A stretch of DNA of 64,000 nt from Cytophagaceae bacterium (lineage in GTDB: Bacteria; Bacteroidota; Bacteroidia; Cytophagales; Cyclobacteriaceae), in the NCBI GenBank assembly GCA_006969745.1, contig CP030886.1:1957234-2021233 (forward strand). The letters run 5' to 3'. The first letter of the stretch is position 1. The number at the start of each line of letters is the position of its first letter. Below, piece by piece: positions 8,661 to 17,502 of the stretch. The notes beneath the pieces were generated by a model that saw nothing but the letters and a program-made list of their open reading frames with translations, was not told the DNA's origin and did no database searches. The translations under genes were made by a program, and so were the position numbers.

Positions 8661-10754
8661 ATGCATCAATTCTTTGATCGATCCATTGAGTATTTGAAAG
8701 GAGTCGGGCCTCAGCGGGGTGAGACACTCAACAAAGAATTGCAGATTTTCACCTTTGGCGACCTCCTCCAGCATTATCCTTTTCGTCACGAAGATCGAAG
8801 CAGGTTTTACAAAGTGAAAGAGCTAGAGCCAGACTTGCCCTATGTCCAACTTATCGGGGAGTTCAAATCCTTCAAGTCAATTGGGGTTGGAAGAAAATCC
8901 CGCTTAGTTGGGGTTTTTGCAGACGATACAGGGACAGTTGAAATGGTATGGTTCAAAGGAGTACAATGGATTCAAAAAAGCCTGACCATTGGGGTAAAGT
9001 ATGTGGCATTCGGAAAGGCCACTCTTTTCAATGGCAAATTCAACATTGCACATCCTGAAATCGAAATTCAAACTGAGAAAAATACGAAAGGAGGATATCT
9101 TCAACCAGTCTACCATACTTCAGAGAAAATGAAAAAGAAAGGACTTGACAGCAAGTTCATTTCTAAAATCATGAAAGTACTACTTGTAGAAGCCGTCAAT
9201 TACATACATGAAACATTGCCTGAAAAGCTGATTGGTCAATTCAAGCTAACTGACAAAAAAACGGCCGTTGTATCGATGCATTTTCCCCGCACAAGTCAGC
9301 ATCTTTTTCAGGCTCAAAGCCGAATGAAGTTCGAGGAGCTTTTCTTTGTTCAGCTTCGATTGATCAAATTAAAAATCGCCAGAACGGAAAAATTTAGAGG
9401 TGCAATTATCAATAAAAGTGATTTGCTCAACACATTCTATGCGGACCACATGCCTTTTGAGCTCACGGGCGCTCAGAAAAAAGTAGTAAAGGAAATATAT
9501 GCGGACTTTCGGTCCGGGCAGCAAATGAACAGGCTGGTACAGGGTGACGTTGGAAGCGGAAAAACAATGGTGGCATTTTTGTCGATGCTCATCGCAATAG
9601 GTTCCGGATTTCAATGCGCTTTTATGGCGCCTACAGAAATTCTGGCAGAGCAGCATTTTAAGGGACTTCAAGAGCAAGCCAAACCATTAGGTATTCATAT
9701 TGCAAGACTTACAGGCTCAACACCAAAGTCTGAGCGAAAACTAATCCATGACGGACTTATGTCCGGAGTTATTTCAATACTGGTTGGTACGCATGCTCTA
9801 TTAGAAGACAAAGTAAAGTTCAAGAACCTCGGATTAGCTGTTATCGATGAGCAACATCGGTTTGGTGTTGCACAGCGAGCCAAACTCTGGACAAAAACCA
9901 AAGAGGTCTATCCACATGTACTCGTAATGACAGCTACTCCTATTCCAAGAACCCTGGCAATGACGCTCTATGGAGATTTGGATATTTCTGTCATTGATGA
10001 GCTGCCTGCCGGTCGTAAACAAATTAAGACTAAACACTTCTTTGAGTCCAAGCGACTGGAAATGTTTGGTTTCGTTGAAAAAGAAATTGAAAAAGGCAGG
10101 CAGGCCTATATTGTCTATCCTTTGATTGAAGAATCGGCAACACTCGATTATAAAGATCTCATGGACGGCTATGAAGGCATCCAGCGACGATTTCCAAACT
10201 ACCAGATTTCCATCGTACATGGACGAATGAAGGCCGGGGATAAAGAATGGGAGATGCAAAGGTTCGTCAAGGGTGAAACCAAAATCATGGTGGCCACCAC
10301 AGTGATCGAAGTTGGTGTAAATGTCCCCAATGCCACCATCATGGTTATTGAAAATGCCGAGCGTTTTGGTCTCTCTCAATTGCATCAGCTGCGAGGAAGA
10401 GTGGGCAGAGGTGCTGACCAATCTTACTGTGTGTTGATGTCCGGAGTGAAGTTGAGCACTGAAGGAAGAAAACGATTGAAAACAATGGTGGATACAACCG
10501 ACGGCTTCACAATTGCAGAAGTAGACCTTGAGCTGAGAGGTCCCGGAGATTTGATGGGGACAAGACAAAGTGGTGCACTCGACTTGCTAGTTTCGGATCT
10601 GGTAAAAGATGGCGAAATCTTAAAAGTTGCACGTATTGCAGCTCAAGAATTATTGAAGAGCGACCCTACATTAGATAAACCTGAACATCGCATGATCAAA
10701 TCTCATATAGATTCATTTAGTAAGAATGCAGTGAATTGGGGAAGGATTAGTTGA
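8661..10754 (+). CDS. recG: ATP-dependent DNA helicase RecG
   Basis: A 697-residue branch-migration helicase that remodels stalled forks and recombination intermediates. The N-terminal wedge/OB domain (about 1-250) starts IEYLKGVGPQRGETLNKEL. Walker A is GDVGSGKTMVAFLSM, the DExH box variant is VIDEQHRFGVAQRAKLW, motif III is MTATPIPRTLAMTLYGD, and the C-terminal helicase domain has QLRGRVGRG and the TRG-like ELRGPGDLMGTRQSG. ATG 8661 gives the usual RecG length. An upstream in-frame TTG or GTG start would run through the terminator hairpin and is rejected. Confidence 0.97.
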   Translation: MHQFFDRSIEYLKGVGPQRGETLNKELQIFTFGDLLQHYPFRHEDRSRFYKVKELEPDLPYVQLIGEFKSFKSIGVGRKSRLVGVFADDTGTVEMVWFKGVQWIQKSLTIGVKYVAFGKATLFNGKFNIAHPEIEIQTEKNTKGGYLQPVYHTSEKMKKKGLDSKFISKIMKVLLVEAVNYIHETLPEKLIGQFKLTDKKTAVVSMHFPRTSQHLFQAQSRMKFEELFFVQLRLIKLKIARTEKFRGAIINKSDLLNTFYADHMPFELTGAQKKVVKEIYADFRSGQQMNRLVQGDVGSGKTMVAFLSMLIAIGSGFQCAFMAPTEILAEQHFKGLQEQAKPLGIHIARLTGSTPKSERKLIHDGLMSGVISILVGTHALLEDKVKFKNLGLAVIDEQHRFGVAQRAKLWTKTKEVYPHVLVMTATPIPRTLAMTLYGDLDISVIDELPAGRKQIKTKHFFESKRLEMFGFVEKEIEKGRQAYIVYPLIEESATLDYKDLMDGYEGIQRRFPNYQISIVHGRMKAGDKEWEMQRFVKGETKIMVATTVIEVGVNVPNATIMVIENAERFGLSQLHQLRGRVGRGADQSYCVLMSGVKLSTEGRKRLKTMVDTTDGFTIAEVDLELRGPGDLMGTRQSGALDLLVSDLVKDGEILKVARIAAQELLKSDPTLDKPEHRMIKSHIDSFSKNAVNWGRIS

Positions 10755-10812
10755 CCAATAGTGACCAGTAATTAGTAGATTAGTAATTGGTCAATAACTG
10801 ATTAACACAAAT

Positions 10813-11232
10813 TTGAAAACTCAATACATTAAACTTCTTAAGAAACAGATTACAAAACTAGAAGACAAGAGCTTTGATTTAGAAGCCTGGAAAACCAGTG
10901 CCATCTCAGTTTTACACAGAATCTTCGGCGAAGGTGACCTTAGGACTAAACAGATAGAAAACCTGAAGATAGACTACAGTAGCTGGGCTCTGCGAGATTC
11001 CAATTCCAACTACAAACCCATCGAAACTGCGAAACTAAAGGGCAAAGAAATTTTGAACACCGCAATTGATGAAATCGAAATCTTCGGTGGCCCGGAAAAC
11101 CACCCCATGGATGTTCTTGGTCAAGATTTTGTAAAAAAATTACAAGAAATGGATGAGAAAGAACGGGAAAAATATTTCAACGAAATGAAGAAAGATAAAC
11201 TCGTTGACTTACTTATGAAGTTGACTTCCTGA
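10813..11232 (+). CDS. Hypothetical protein, helical, 139 residues
   Basis: The frame starts at TTG 10813 (KTQYIKLLKKQITKLEDKS) and encodes 139 charged, mostly helical residues: a middle part KQIENLKIDYSSWALRDSNS and a C-terminal helix QEMDEKEREKYFNEMKKDKL. There is no signal peptide or membrane segment. The N-terminal half resembles a region I associate with uncharacterised, sometimes defence-linked, proteins in Bacteroidota, but I cannot name a family. It lies alone between recG (+) and purH (-, convergent). Confidence 0.65.
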   Translation: MKTQYIKLLKKQITKLEDKSFDLEAWKTSAISVLHRIFGEGDLRTKQIENLKIDYSSWALRDSNSNYKPIETAKLKGKEILNTAIDEIEIFGGPENHPMDVLGQDFVKKLQEMDEKEREKYFNEMKKDKLVDLLMKLTS

Positions 11233-11266
11233 TATGAGTCGGTTTGTAAAATTTTTACAAAAATTA

Positions 11267-12790
11267 TCAGTGCTTGAAGTGTCTTGTTCCTGTCATTACC
11301 ATTCCCAATCCATTTTCATCACAATAATCAATCGATAATTGATCTTTAATAGAGCCTCCCGGCTGAATGACCGCCGTAATACCAGCCTTGTGGGCAATCT
11401 CTACACAATCTGGAAATGGGAAGAAGGCATCTGAAGCCATTACCGCCCCATTAAGGTCAAAGCCAAACTTTCCAGCTTTTTCAATAGCTTGGTTCAATGC
11501 GTCCACACGGGAAGTCTGACCAACACCACTAGCCAATAACTGACCCTTTTTGGCGAGAACAATCGTATTTGATTTCGATTGCTTGCATACTTTAGAAGCA
11601 AAAAGTAAATCATCCACTTCTTCAGCTGTTGGCTGCTTCTTGGTCTTAACCTCCAAATCGTCTTTTGTCTCAGATTTAAGATCATAGTCCTGAACAATAG
11701 CGCCATTTAATAAACTCTTGTACTGTGTTTGTTGGTGCCAAGGCTTCTTCTGAACCAACAAGATTCTGTTTTTCTTTCCTTTCAAAACTTCCAATGCCGC
11801 TTTGCTAAATGATGGAGCAATCAAAATTTCAAAAAACAGGCTGTTCATTTCATCAGCAGTATCCTTATCAATCTCCTTGTTACAAACCAATACACCTCCA
11901 AATGCAGAAACTGTGTCAGCTTCAAATGCACGCTGATAGGCTTCTTTAGCAGTAGTTCCGGTAGCTAGGCCGCAAGCATTGTTATGTTTCAATATTCCAA
12001 AAGCTGTTTCGTCAAACTCAGCTATTAGCTGAACTGCAGCCTCTATGTCTACCAGATTGTTGTAGGAAATTTCCTTCCCATGAAGCTGATCAAAGTATTC
12101 CGATAAATCGCCATAGAAAGTGCCTTTTTGATGTGGGTTTTCTCCATATCTCAAGGTTTTGCCTGGTGATGCACTTAACCGGAATGCAGGAACCTGATCC
12201 TTTTCATTCATCCAATTAAAGATGGCAGAGTCATAGTGGCTCGAAGTTGCAAAAGCTTTTGCAGCAAATAACTTGCGCTCCTCTTCATTCGTCTCACCTC
12301 CTTGATTGTCAAGAATATCTTGCAGGTCTGAATAGTATTCCATTGAGCTCACCATCACAACGTCCTTATAGTTTTTAGCTCCTGCTCTAATTAGTGCAAT
12401 CCCTCCAATGTCGATCTTCTCAATAATATCTTCTTCAGAAGCTCCGCTGGCGACCGTAGCTTCGAATGGGTATAGGTCCACAATCACAAGATCAATGGGA
12501 GGTATTTCGAATTTCTTTGCTTCTGCCAAATCCGATTCGTTTTCTCGTCGGTGCAAAATCCCACCAAATACTTTAGGGTGCAGTGTTTTCACTCGCCCAC
12601 CAAATATGGAGGGATAGTCAGTCAGGTTTTCTACCGGAACCACATCGACACCTTCCTCTCGTATAAATTTTTCTGTCCCACCTGTTGAGTAAATAGTTAC
12701 TCCAAGTTTATCAAGGCTATGAACGATTGGGCTGAGACCTTCTTTATGAAATACAGAGATCAGCGCAGATTGAATCTTTTTCGTGGACAT
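11267..12790 (-). CDS. purH: Bifunctional AICAR transformylase / IMP cyclohydrolase
   Basis: Catalyses the last two steps of de novo purine synthesis: formylation of AICAR with 10-formyl-THF and cyclisation to IMP. The 507-residue protein has an N-terminal MGS-like IMP cyclohydrolase domain (ALISVFHKEGLSPIV; YSTGGTEKFI; GGRVKTLHPKVFGGIL) and a C-terminal transformylase domain with the substrate motif LKHNNACGLATG and the ending MVMTGTRHFKH. It is the last gene of yraN-purN-purH. Confidence 0.97.
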   Translation of the reverse strand: MSTKKIQSALISVFHKEGLSPIVHSLDKLGVTIYSTGGTEKFIREEGVDVVPVENLTDYPSIFGGRVKTLHPKVFGGILHRRENESDLAEAKKFEIPPIDLVIVDLYPFEATVASGASEEDIIEKIDIGGIALIRAGAKNYKDVVMVSSMEYYSDLQDILDNQGGETNEEERKLFAAKAFATSSHYDSAIFNWMNEKDQVPAFRLSASPGKTLRYGENPHQKGTFYGDLSEYFDQLHGKEISYNNLVDIEAAVQLIAEFDETAFGILKHNNACGLATGTTAKEAYQRAFEADTVSAFGGVLVCNKEIDKDTADEMNSLFFEILIAPSFSKAALEVLKGKKNRILLVQKKPWHQQTQYKSLLNGAIVQDYDLKSETKDDLEVKTKKQPTAEEVDDLLFASKVCKQSKSNTIVLAKKGQLLASGVGQTSRVDALNQAIEKAGKFGFDLNGAVMASDAFFPFPDCVEIAHKAGITAVIQPGGSIKDQLSIDYCDENGLGMVMTGTRHFKH

Positions 12791-12844
12791 TTAAAAGGAT
12801 GGTTTATTTCGAGGATGGCAAAGGTACCATCGTCGGTGGTTTTA

Positions 12845-13417
12845 TCAATGATGTGACTGGATATACTCTTCAATAACCCGTGGGAAGTGTCTGTGCTCCA
12901 GCTCATGTATTTTTTTTGCAAGATCTTCAGGTGTATCGCCGGATTCAACAGAACATTTGGATTGATGTAATACTTTTCCCTTATCATATTCTTCATTGAC
13001 CAAATGAATAGTGATACCAGATTCTTTTTCCCCCGCTTCTATCACTGCTTTATGAACATTATCTCCATACATCCCCTTGCCTCCGTATTTAGGCAATAAG
13101 GCCGGATGAATGTTGATGATTCGGTTTGGAAAGGAATTTATTATGTGCTTTGGGATTAACCACAGAAACCCAGCTAAAATGATGTAGTCAATATTTTCAA
13201 GTTTTTTTATAAATGATGCCTCATTGAATTCGTCCTTGTTAAAGGTAGACGAGGGTATGTTTAGCTTTTTTGCTCGCTCAAGTACAAAGGCATTTTGCTT
13301 ATTCGAAAGAATCGCATTTACCATAATGCGAGGGTCTCCTTCAAAATATCTGACAATGTTTTCTGCGTTGCTTCCGCTTCCTGATGCCAGTATAGCAAGG
13401 TTTACTGTTTTATTCAC
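12845..13417 (-). CDS. purN: Phosphoribosylglycinamide formyltransferase
   Basis: Transfers a formyl group from 10-formyl-THF to GAR, the third step of purine synthesis. The 190-residue length is typical. Motifs seen are LASGSGSNAENIVRYF (phosphate binding), INIHPALLPKYGGKGMYG with the catalytic Asn/His pair, and ESGITIHLVNEEYDKGKVL with the catalytic Asp. It lies 13 bp downstream of yraN and 54 bp upstream of purH, so two folate-dependent formyl transfer steps are co-encoded. Confidence 0.96.
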   Translation of the reverse strand: MNKTVNLAILASGSGSNAENIVRYFEGDPRIMVNAILSNKQNAFVLERAKKLNIPSSTFNKDEFNEASFIKKLENIDYIILAGFLWLIPKHIINSFPNRIINIHPALLPKYGGKGMYGDNVHKAVIEAGEKESGITIHLVNEEYDKGKVLHQSKCSVESGDTPEDLAKKIHELEHRHFPRVIEEYIQSHH

Positions 13418-13430
13418 ATTGCAAAACTAA

Positions 13431-13772
13431 TTAGAACGCATCTTCAAAAAGCTCTACATTCCCGTTTCCATCTACACACACAATGTCGAAGCGAATATCT
13501 TTCTTCCAATTGATGGCATAGATATAATCCTCGGCTGCTTCTTTGATTCTTGTCTGCTGCTCTTCCGAAACAAATGTTTCAGGCTCACCGAAATTAGTAC
13601 TACTTCTGTTTTTTACTTCAATAAAAACAAGCAATTGATTTTGATGCAATGCAATCAGATCAATTTCAGCTCTCCTGAAACGATAATTTGTCTCTAAAAT
13701 CTCAAAACTTAAACTTTCATAGTAGCGTTTTGCTATTGCTTCACCTTCAATACCTTTAGTTTTGCGATCCAT
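13431..13772 (-). CDS. YraN/UPF0102 family endonuclease-like protein
   Basis: A 113-residue protein of the UPF0102 (YraN) family, with a restriction-endonuclease-like fold. The PD-(D/E)xK-type core is visible as RAEIDLIALHQNQLLVFIEVK followed by RSSTNFGEPE. The family's physiological role is unclear. It is the first gene of the minus-strand run leading into purN and purH, and is divergent from manA (27 bp apart). Confidence 0.92.
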   Translation of the reverse strand: MDRKTKGIEGEAIAKRYYESLSFEILETNYRFRRAEIDLIALHQNQLLVFIEVKNRSSTNFGEPETFVSEEQQTRIKEAAEDYIYAINWKKDIRFDIVCVDGNGNVELFEDAF

Positions 13773-13802
13773 TGCTAGAATTAAACTTGCTATTACAAAT
13801 TG

Positions 13803-14774
13803 ATGTCAGAATTATACCCACTTAAGTTCAAAACTATCTTCAAAGAAAAACTTTGGGGAGGACAGAAAATTAAAACCATTCTTGGTAAAGATTTTGGAGA
13901 TCTTGAGAATTGTGGAGAAACCTGGGAGCTTTCCGGGGTATCAGGCAATGTTTCCATTGTAGAAAATGGTGCCTTTGCCGGTAAGTCATTAACAGAACTG
14001 GTTAAAGAACAAAGGGGAAGTCTGGTTGGAGAAAAGATCTACGAGCAGTTTGGTTATGAGTTTCCTTTGTTGATCAAGTATATCGATGCGGCTGAAGACT
14101 TATCTGTTCAGGTCCATCCAAACGATGAATTGGCCAGAGCGCGACACAATTGTGCCGGCAAATCAGAAATGTGGTACATCATCCAGGCCGATGATGATGC
14201 ATCGTTGATTAATGGGTTTGTAAAAGACACTGATAAGGTTGAATATCTTGATTATTTCCAGTCAGGTAAAATTATGGAGTTACTTCATTCAGAAAATGTA
14301 AAGGAGGGAGATGTTTATTACCTCCCTGCCGGGCGTGTGCATACCATAGGAAAAGGCCTTTTCATTGCAGAAATCCAGCAGACCTCCGATATTACTTATA
14401 GAATCTATGATTTTGATAGAATTGACAAAGAGGGAAATAAAAGAGAGCTACACACTGAACTAGCTCTCGACGCCCTGGACTATTCTCGTCCAGATCAATT
14501 GAGAAGTGAGTACTTGCAAATTCCAAATCAAATTAATGGAATAGTATCAACACCCTATTTTACTACCAACAAAATAATTTCAGACAAAAAAATTGAAATC
14601 AATAGATCAGACCTGGACTGCTTTAAAATCTACATTGGTGTAGGGGGATCGGGTTCAATTGCCGGCGAAACAATTCAGCTAGGTGAGGTTATTTTAATAC
14701 CTGCGGCAATGAATTCTTACCAAATAGAACCAGATGGTAAACTTGAGTTGTTAGAGACTTATATTGAACTTTAA
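13803..14774 (+). CDS. manA: Type I mannose-6-phosphate isomerase
   Basis: Zinc enzyme interconverting fructose-6-P and mannose-6-P to feed GDP-mannose synthesis. The cupin core shows LSVQVHPNDELAR and KSEMWYIIQAD (zinc ligands), then YYLPAGRVHTIGKGLFIAEI with the conserved Arg/His and QQTSDITYRIYDFDR. About 323 residues, the length of the short bacterial class. ATG 13803 is preferred over the adjacent TTG 13800. lipB follows after 3 bp. Confidence 0.94.
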   Translation: MSELYPLKFKTIFKEKLWGGQKIKTILGKDFGDLENCGETWELSGVSGNVSIVENGAFAGKSLTELVKEQRGSLVGEKIYEQFGYEFPLLIKYIDAAEDLSVQVHPNDELARARHNCAGKSEMWYIIQADDDASLINGFVKDTDKVEYLDYFQSGKIMELLHSENVKEGDVYYLPAGRVHTIGKGLFIAEIQQTSDITYRIYDFDRIDKEGNKRELHTELALDALDYSRPDQLRSEYLQIPNQINGIVSTPYFTTNKIISDKKIEINRSDLDCFKIYIGVGGSGSIAGETIQLGEVILIPAAMNSYQIEPDGKLELLETYIEL

Positions 14775-14777
14775 CAA

Positions 14778-15479
14778 GTGAAGAAGACTCATTTTATCCA
14801 TTTAGGACTTAAGGATTATCAAGAAGCATGGGACTACCAAGAAAAGCTCTTCAAGCAAACAGTTGATCTAAAAATCCGCAACAGAAAACAGCCGCAAGAT
14901 CAGCAGACTGAAACCAAAAATTATCTGATTTTCTGCGAGCATCCACATGTTTACACACTTGGGAAAAGTGGTGACGAAAATCATTTGCTTGCCAACGAAG
15001 CTTTTTTGAAAGAAAAAGAAGCGACTTTTTACAAAATAAATCGAGGTGGAGATATTACCTATCATGGCCCTGGACAGATTGTAGGTTATCCAATCTTGGA
15101 CCTTGATCACTTTTTTACTGACATTCACAAATACTTGCGATTCTTGGAAGAAGCTGTAATCCTTACGCTTAAGGATTACGGAATTGATTCCGGGAGAATC
15201 GAAGGCCTCACTGGTGTTTGGCTTGACTGGGAAGACGAGAAGAAGGCAAGAAAAATCTGTGCTCTCGGTGTAAAAAGCAGTCGATGGGTCACGATGCATG
15301 GTTTTGCTTTCAATGTAAATACCAACCTGGAATACTTCAACTACATTGTTCCCTGTGGCATTCAGGACAAAGCCGTCACATCACTTCAAAAAGAGCTAGG
15401 CTATGAACTTAGCATCTCAGAAGTAGAAGAAAGGCTTAAGGGCTATCTTTCTGAAGTGTTTGAGATGACGCTCATTTAG
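14778..15479 (+). CDS. lipB: Octanoyl-[acyl carrier protein]:protein N-octanoyltransferase
   Basis: Transfers octanoate from ACP to lipoyl domains, the first step of endogenous lipoate synthesis. The 233-residue protein has EHPHVYTLGKSGDENHLL, RGGDITYHGPGQIVGYPIL, the catalytic Lys in ALGVKSSRWVTMHGFAFNV and the catalytic Cys in YIVPCGIQDKAVTSL. The start is GTG 14778. Its stop overlaps the convergent rhomboid-like gene by 4 bp. Confidence 0.96.
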   Translation: MKKTHFIHLGLKDYQEAWDYQEKLFKQTVDLKIRNRKQPQDQQTETKNYLIFCEHPHVYTLGKSGDENHLLANEAFLKEKEATFYKINRGGDITYHGPGQIVGYPILDLDHFFTDIHKYLRFLEEAVILTLKDYGIDSGRIEGLTGVWLDWEDEKKARKICALGVKSSRWVTMHGFAFNVNTNLEYFNYIVPCGIQDKAVTSLQKELGYELSISEVEERLKGYLSEVFEMTLI

Positions 15480-16180
15480 ATCTGCTTTACAAATTTCTTT
15501 GAAATCGCATAACCCAGATAAGATGCCATCACATGCATCAGGGAAATGTGCAAGTCGATACCCAAAACAGTAAGATTGAATACTTCGAAAATAACCGGGC
15601 CTAAAAGCATTACCCACGGCTTACGACTTTTTGTTGCTAATGCACCATACACTTGAAACATCCCAATCGAGCCTCCAAGCCAGTTGCGCACGAACGCAAA
15701 CTGTATAAATTCACTATCCGGAAACATCACAATACCAACATTGTAAAACACTCCAAAAAATGGAGCAACGGTAAAGTACGACGAGAAGAAAATAAGTGCG
15801 GTAGCCTTGGACCCAAAAGCAGCCTCGTGAGACTGAACGAAGATCAAATAACCCAACACAGAAACAAATAGAATATGATCCAATCCATTGTGAAGAAATG
15901 GTGTCGTGAATAGGTTTCGGAAAAAAACCAAAGGAGCTTCAGTCAAATTTCTAACCCAAAAAGCATATTCACATTGCAATGTAAGCTGCCAGCTGCCATC
16001 GCAATTTCTAGTAGACGCGTAACCGAGCACCCCAATAATCGACCAAATGGTAATCAAGTAAATGATTGTAAAGGGCTTCTTCTTGACAAATTCTTTGAAT
16101 GAGAGCGTATTATTGTTGGCATCTTTCCATGGCCAAACAAATGGAAAAATCTTTCCGTTTTGAGGGTTGTTTTTATTCAT
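15476..16180 (-). CDS. Rhomboid-like integral membrane protein
   Basis: A 234-residue protein from ATG 16180 (MNKNNPQNGKIFPFVWPW) with about six membrane segments. The pattern FLHNGLDHILFVSVLGYLIF resembles the rhomboid HxxxxHxxxN helix, with the Asn replaced by Val. WLGGSIGMFQVYGA occupies the place of the GxSG serine helix, and LMHVMASYLGY that of the histidine helix. Serine and histidine of a possible dyad are present, so it may be an active but divergent intramembrane protease; an inactive rhomboid relative or an unrelated protein is also possible. A further upstream in-frame ATG at 16270 adds an atypical polar extension and is not preferred. Confidence 0.6.
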   Translation of the reverse strand: MNKNNPQNGKIFPFVWPWKDANNNTLSFKEFVKKKPFTIIYLITIWSIIGVLGYASTRNCDGSWQLTLQCEYAFWVRNLTEAPLVFFRNLFTTPFLHNGLDHILFVSVLGYLIFVQSHEAAFGSKATALIFFSSYFTVAPFFGVFYNVGIVMFPDSEFIQFAFVRNWLGGSIGMFQVYGALATKSRKPWVMLLGPVIFEVFNLTVLGIDLHISLMHVMASYLGYAISKKFVKQI

Positions 16181-16279
16181 TTGCCTTTGTAGTGATTGTG
16201 ACTTTACAGTTCGTGTTCGCGCAAAAGTATACGACAAGTCCGTCACACGAATTTTTGTGCCAAAAATCAAACGAAGTTT

Positions 16280-16669
16280 GTGAAAAAAGACATTGATTTC
16301 TCACCGGTTAAAAACGTGCATGTTGTAATCGCACAGGAAACTGGTGCATGGAGGGTTTTTCTTATTAACAGAAATAAAGAGAAACTTGAAAATGTAATGG
16401 TAACCTCTCGAGGATATGGAGAAACTAAAACGGAATCACAAAAGACTTCAGTCTTACGCCACATGATCCCTTTCATAGATCCGGGTGAATATGCTTTGAT
16501 TGAGCCAATTGACGAATCCGTGTTTCATTTGAACAACGAATATTGGGTCAGTTATTTTATTGATGGGCAGGTGTATGACAAAAAGTTTATCTTTGTGCCG
16601 GATTCCATAATTGAAGATAACCTCATCTTCATTGAAGAGTTGGAAATGAAAGGTATCTTGCATGACTAA
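16280..16669 (+). CDS. Hypothetical protein, 129 residues
   Basis: Begins at GTG 16280 (KKDIDFSPVKNVHVVIAQET). A soluble beta-rich protein with alternating hydrophobic strands (AWRVFLINRNKEKLENVMVT; EYWVSYFIDGQVYDKKFIFV) and an acidic C-terminus. I recognise it only as a conserved hypothetical of Cytophagales type. It is divergent from the rhomboid-like gene and 89 bp upstream of the exonuclease gene. Confidence 0.7.
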   Translation: MKKDIDFSPVKNVHVVIAQETGAWRVFLINRNKEKLENVMVTSRGYGETKTESQKTSVLRHMIPFIDPGEYALIEPIDESVFHLNNEYWVSYFIDGQVYDKKFIFVPDSIIEDNLIFIEELEMKGILHD

Positions 16670-16758
16670 CTGCTCGATCAAAGTCTGAAACCAAAGATTT
16701 ATCCTCCGCTATCAAACTGAAATGGTTCAGAGTTATTGAGTACAAAAACAAACAAAGT

Positions 16759-17481
16759 TTGCATAATCATTTTCAAGATTTTCTAATTATAGATATTGAA
16801 ACCGTCTCAGGAAACGAGGACATAGAGCAACTATCGCCTGCTCTACGAAAGCACTGGGAAAGAAAAGCAGGCTTCATCCGAAACTCAGATGAAAAAACGC
16901 CGGAAGAACTATACAGTGACCGGGCAGCTATTTACGCGGAGTTTGGAAAAATTATCGTAATTGGAATGGCCTTTTACCATGAGTTAAAAGGAAAACCAGC
17001 TTTAAGAGTAAAGTCCATAGCATCCGATAACGAAAAAGAATTATTAACAGAATTTAAAAACTTTATAGAGTCAAAATTTGATCAGGATAACCTTAAACTT
17101 TGTGCACATAATGGAAAAGAGTTTGACTTTCCATATCTGTGCCGACGCATGCTGATCAACGATATTGAAATCCCCTGGTCATTAAACCTGACCGGGAAGA
17201 AACCATGGGAAGTCAATCACATCGATACGATGGAGCTATGGAAGTTCGGAGATTGGAAAAGTTTCACATCTCTTGATTTGCTTACCAACATCTTTGGGAT
17301 TCCATCCAGTAAAACTGAACTTGATGGCTCAATGGTGACAAAAACATATTATGAAGAAAAAGACGGGTTAAAGAAAGTTGAGGAATATTGCCAAAAAGAT
17401 GTAATCGCTACTGCACAACTCTACCTCCGACTCAACAACTTACCTCTGATCGATCCAGATCAGATAACCATCGTAAAATGA
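16759..17481 (+). CDS. 3'-5' exonuclease related to DNA polymerase B exonuclease domain
   Basis: A 240-residue RNase H-fold DnaQ-like protein of the 'predicted 3'-5' exonuclease, PolB-like' family. The DEDDy residues are visible: Asp/Glu in FLIIDIETVSG (exoI), Asp in CAHNGKEFDFPYLCRRM (exoII) and the C-terminal YCQKDVIATAQLYLR (exoIII Tyr/Asp). It probably degrades or proofreads nucleic acid ends; the substrate is unknown. The start is TTG 16759, since no ATG gives the complete exoI strand. rnr follows 21 bp downstream, so two 3'-5' exonucleases are adjacent. Confidence 0.87.
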   Translation: MHNHFQDFLIIDIETVSGNEDIEQLSPALRKHWERKAGFIRNSDEKTPEELYSDRAAIYAEFGKIIVIGMAFYHELKGKPALRVKSIASDNEKELLTEFKNFIESKFDQDNLKLCAHNGKEFDFPYLCRRMLINDIEIPWSLNLTGKKPWEVNHIDTMELWKFGDWKSFTSLDLLTNIFGIPSSKTELDGSMVTKTYYEEKDGLKKVEEYCQKDVIATAQLYLRLNNLPLIDPDQITIVK

Positions 17482-17502
17482 CCGCACGGTCACAATTAAA
17501 CA

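Noticed and set aside
9834..10568. Long antisense open frame (244 codons) inside recG
   Set aside because: It is the mirror of a conserved coding sequence, rich in His/Cys/Phe, without recognisable domain or start signal.
10755..10812. Dyad TGACCA...TGGTCA after recG as a terminator
   Set aside because: The inner part pairs poorly and no T-run follows; too weak to annotate.
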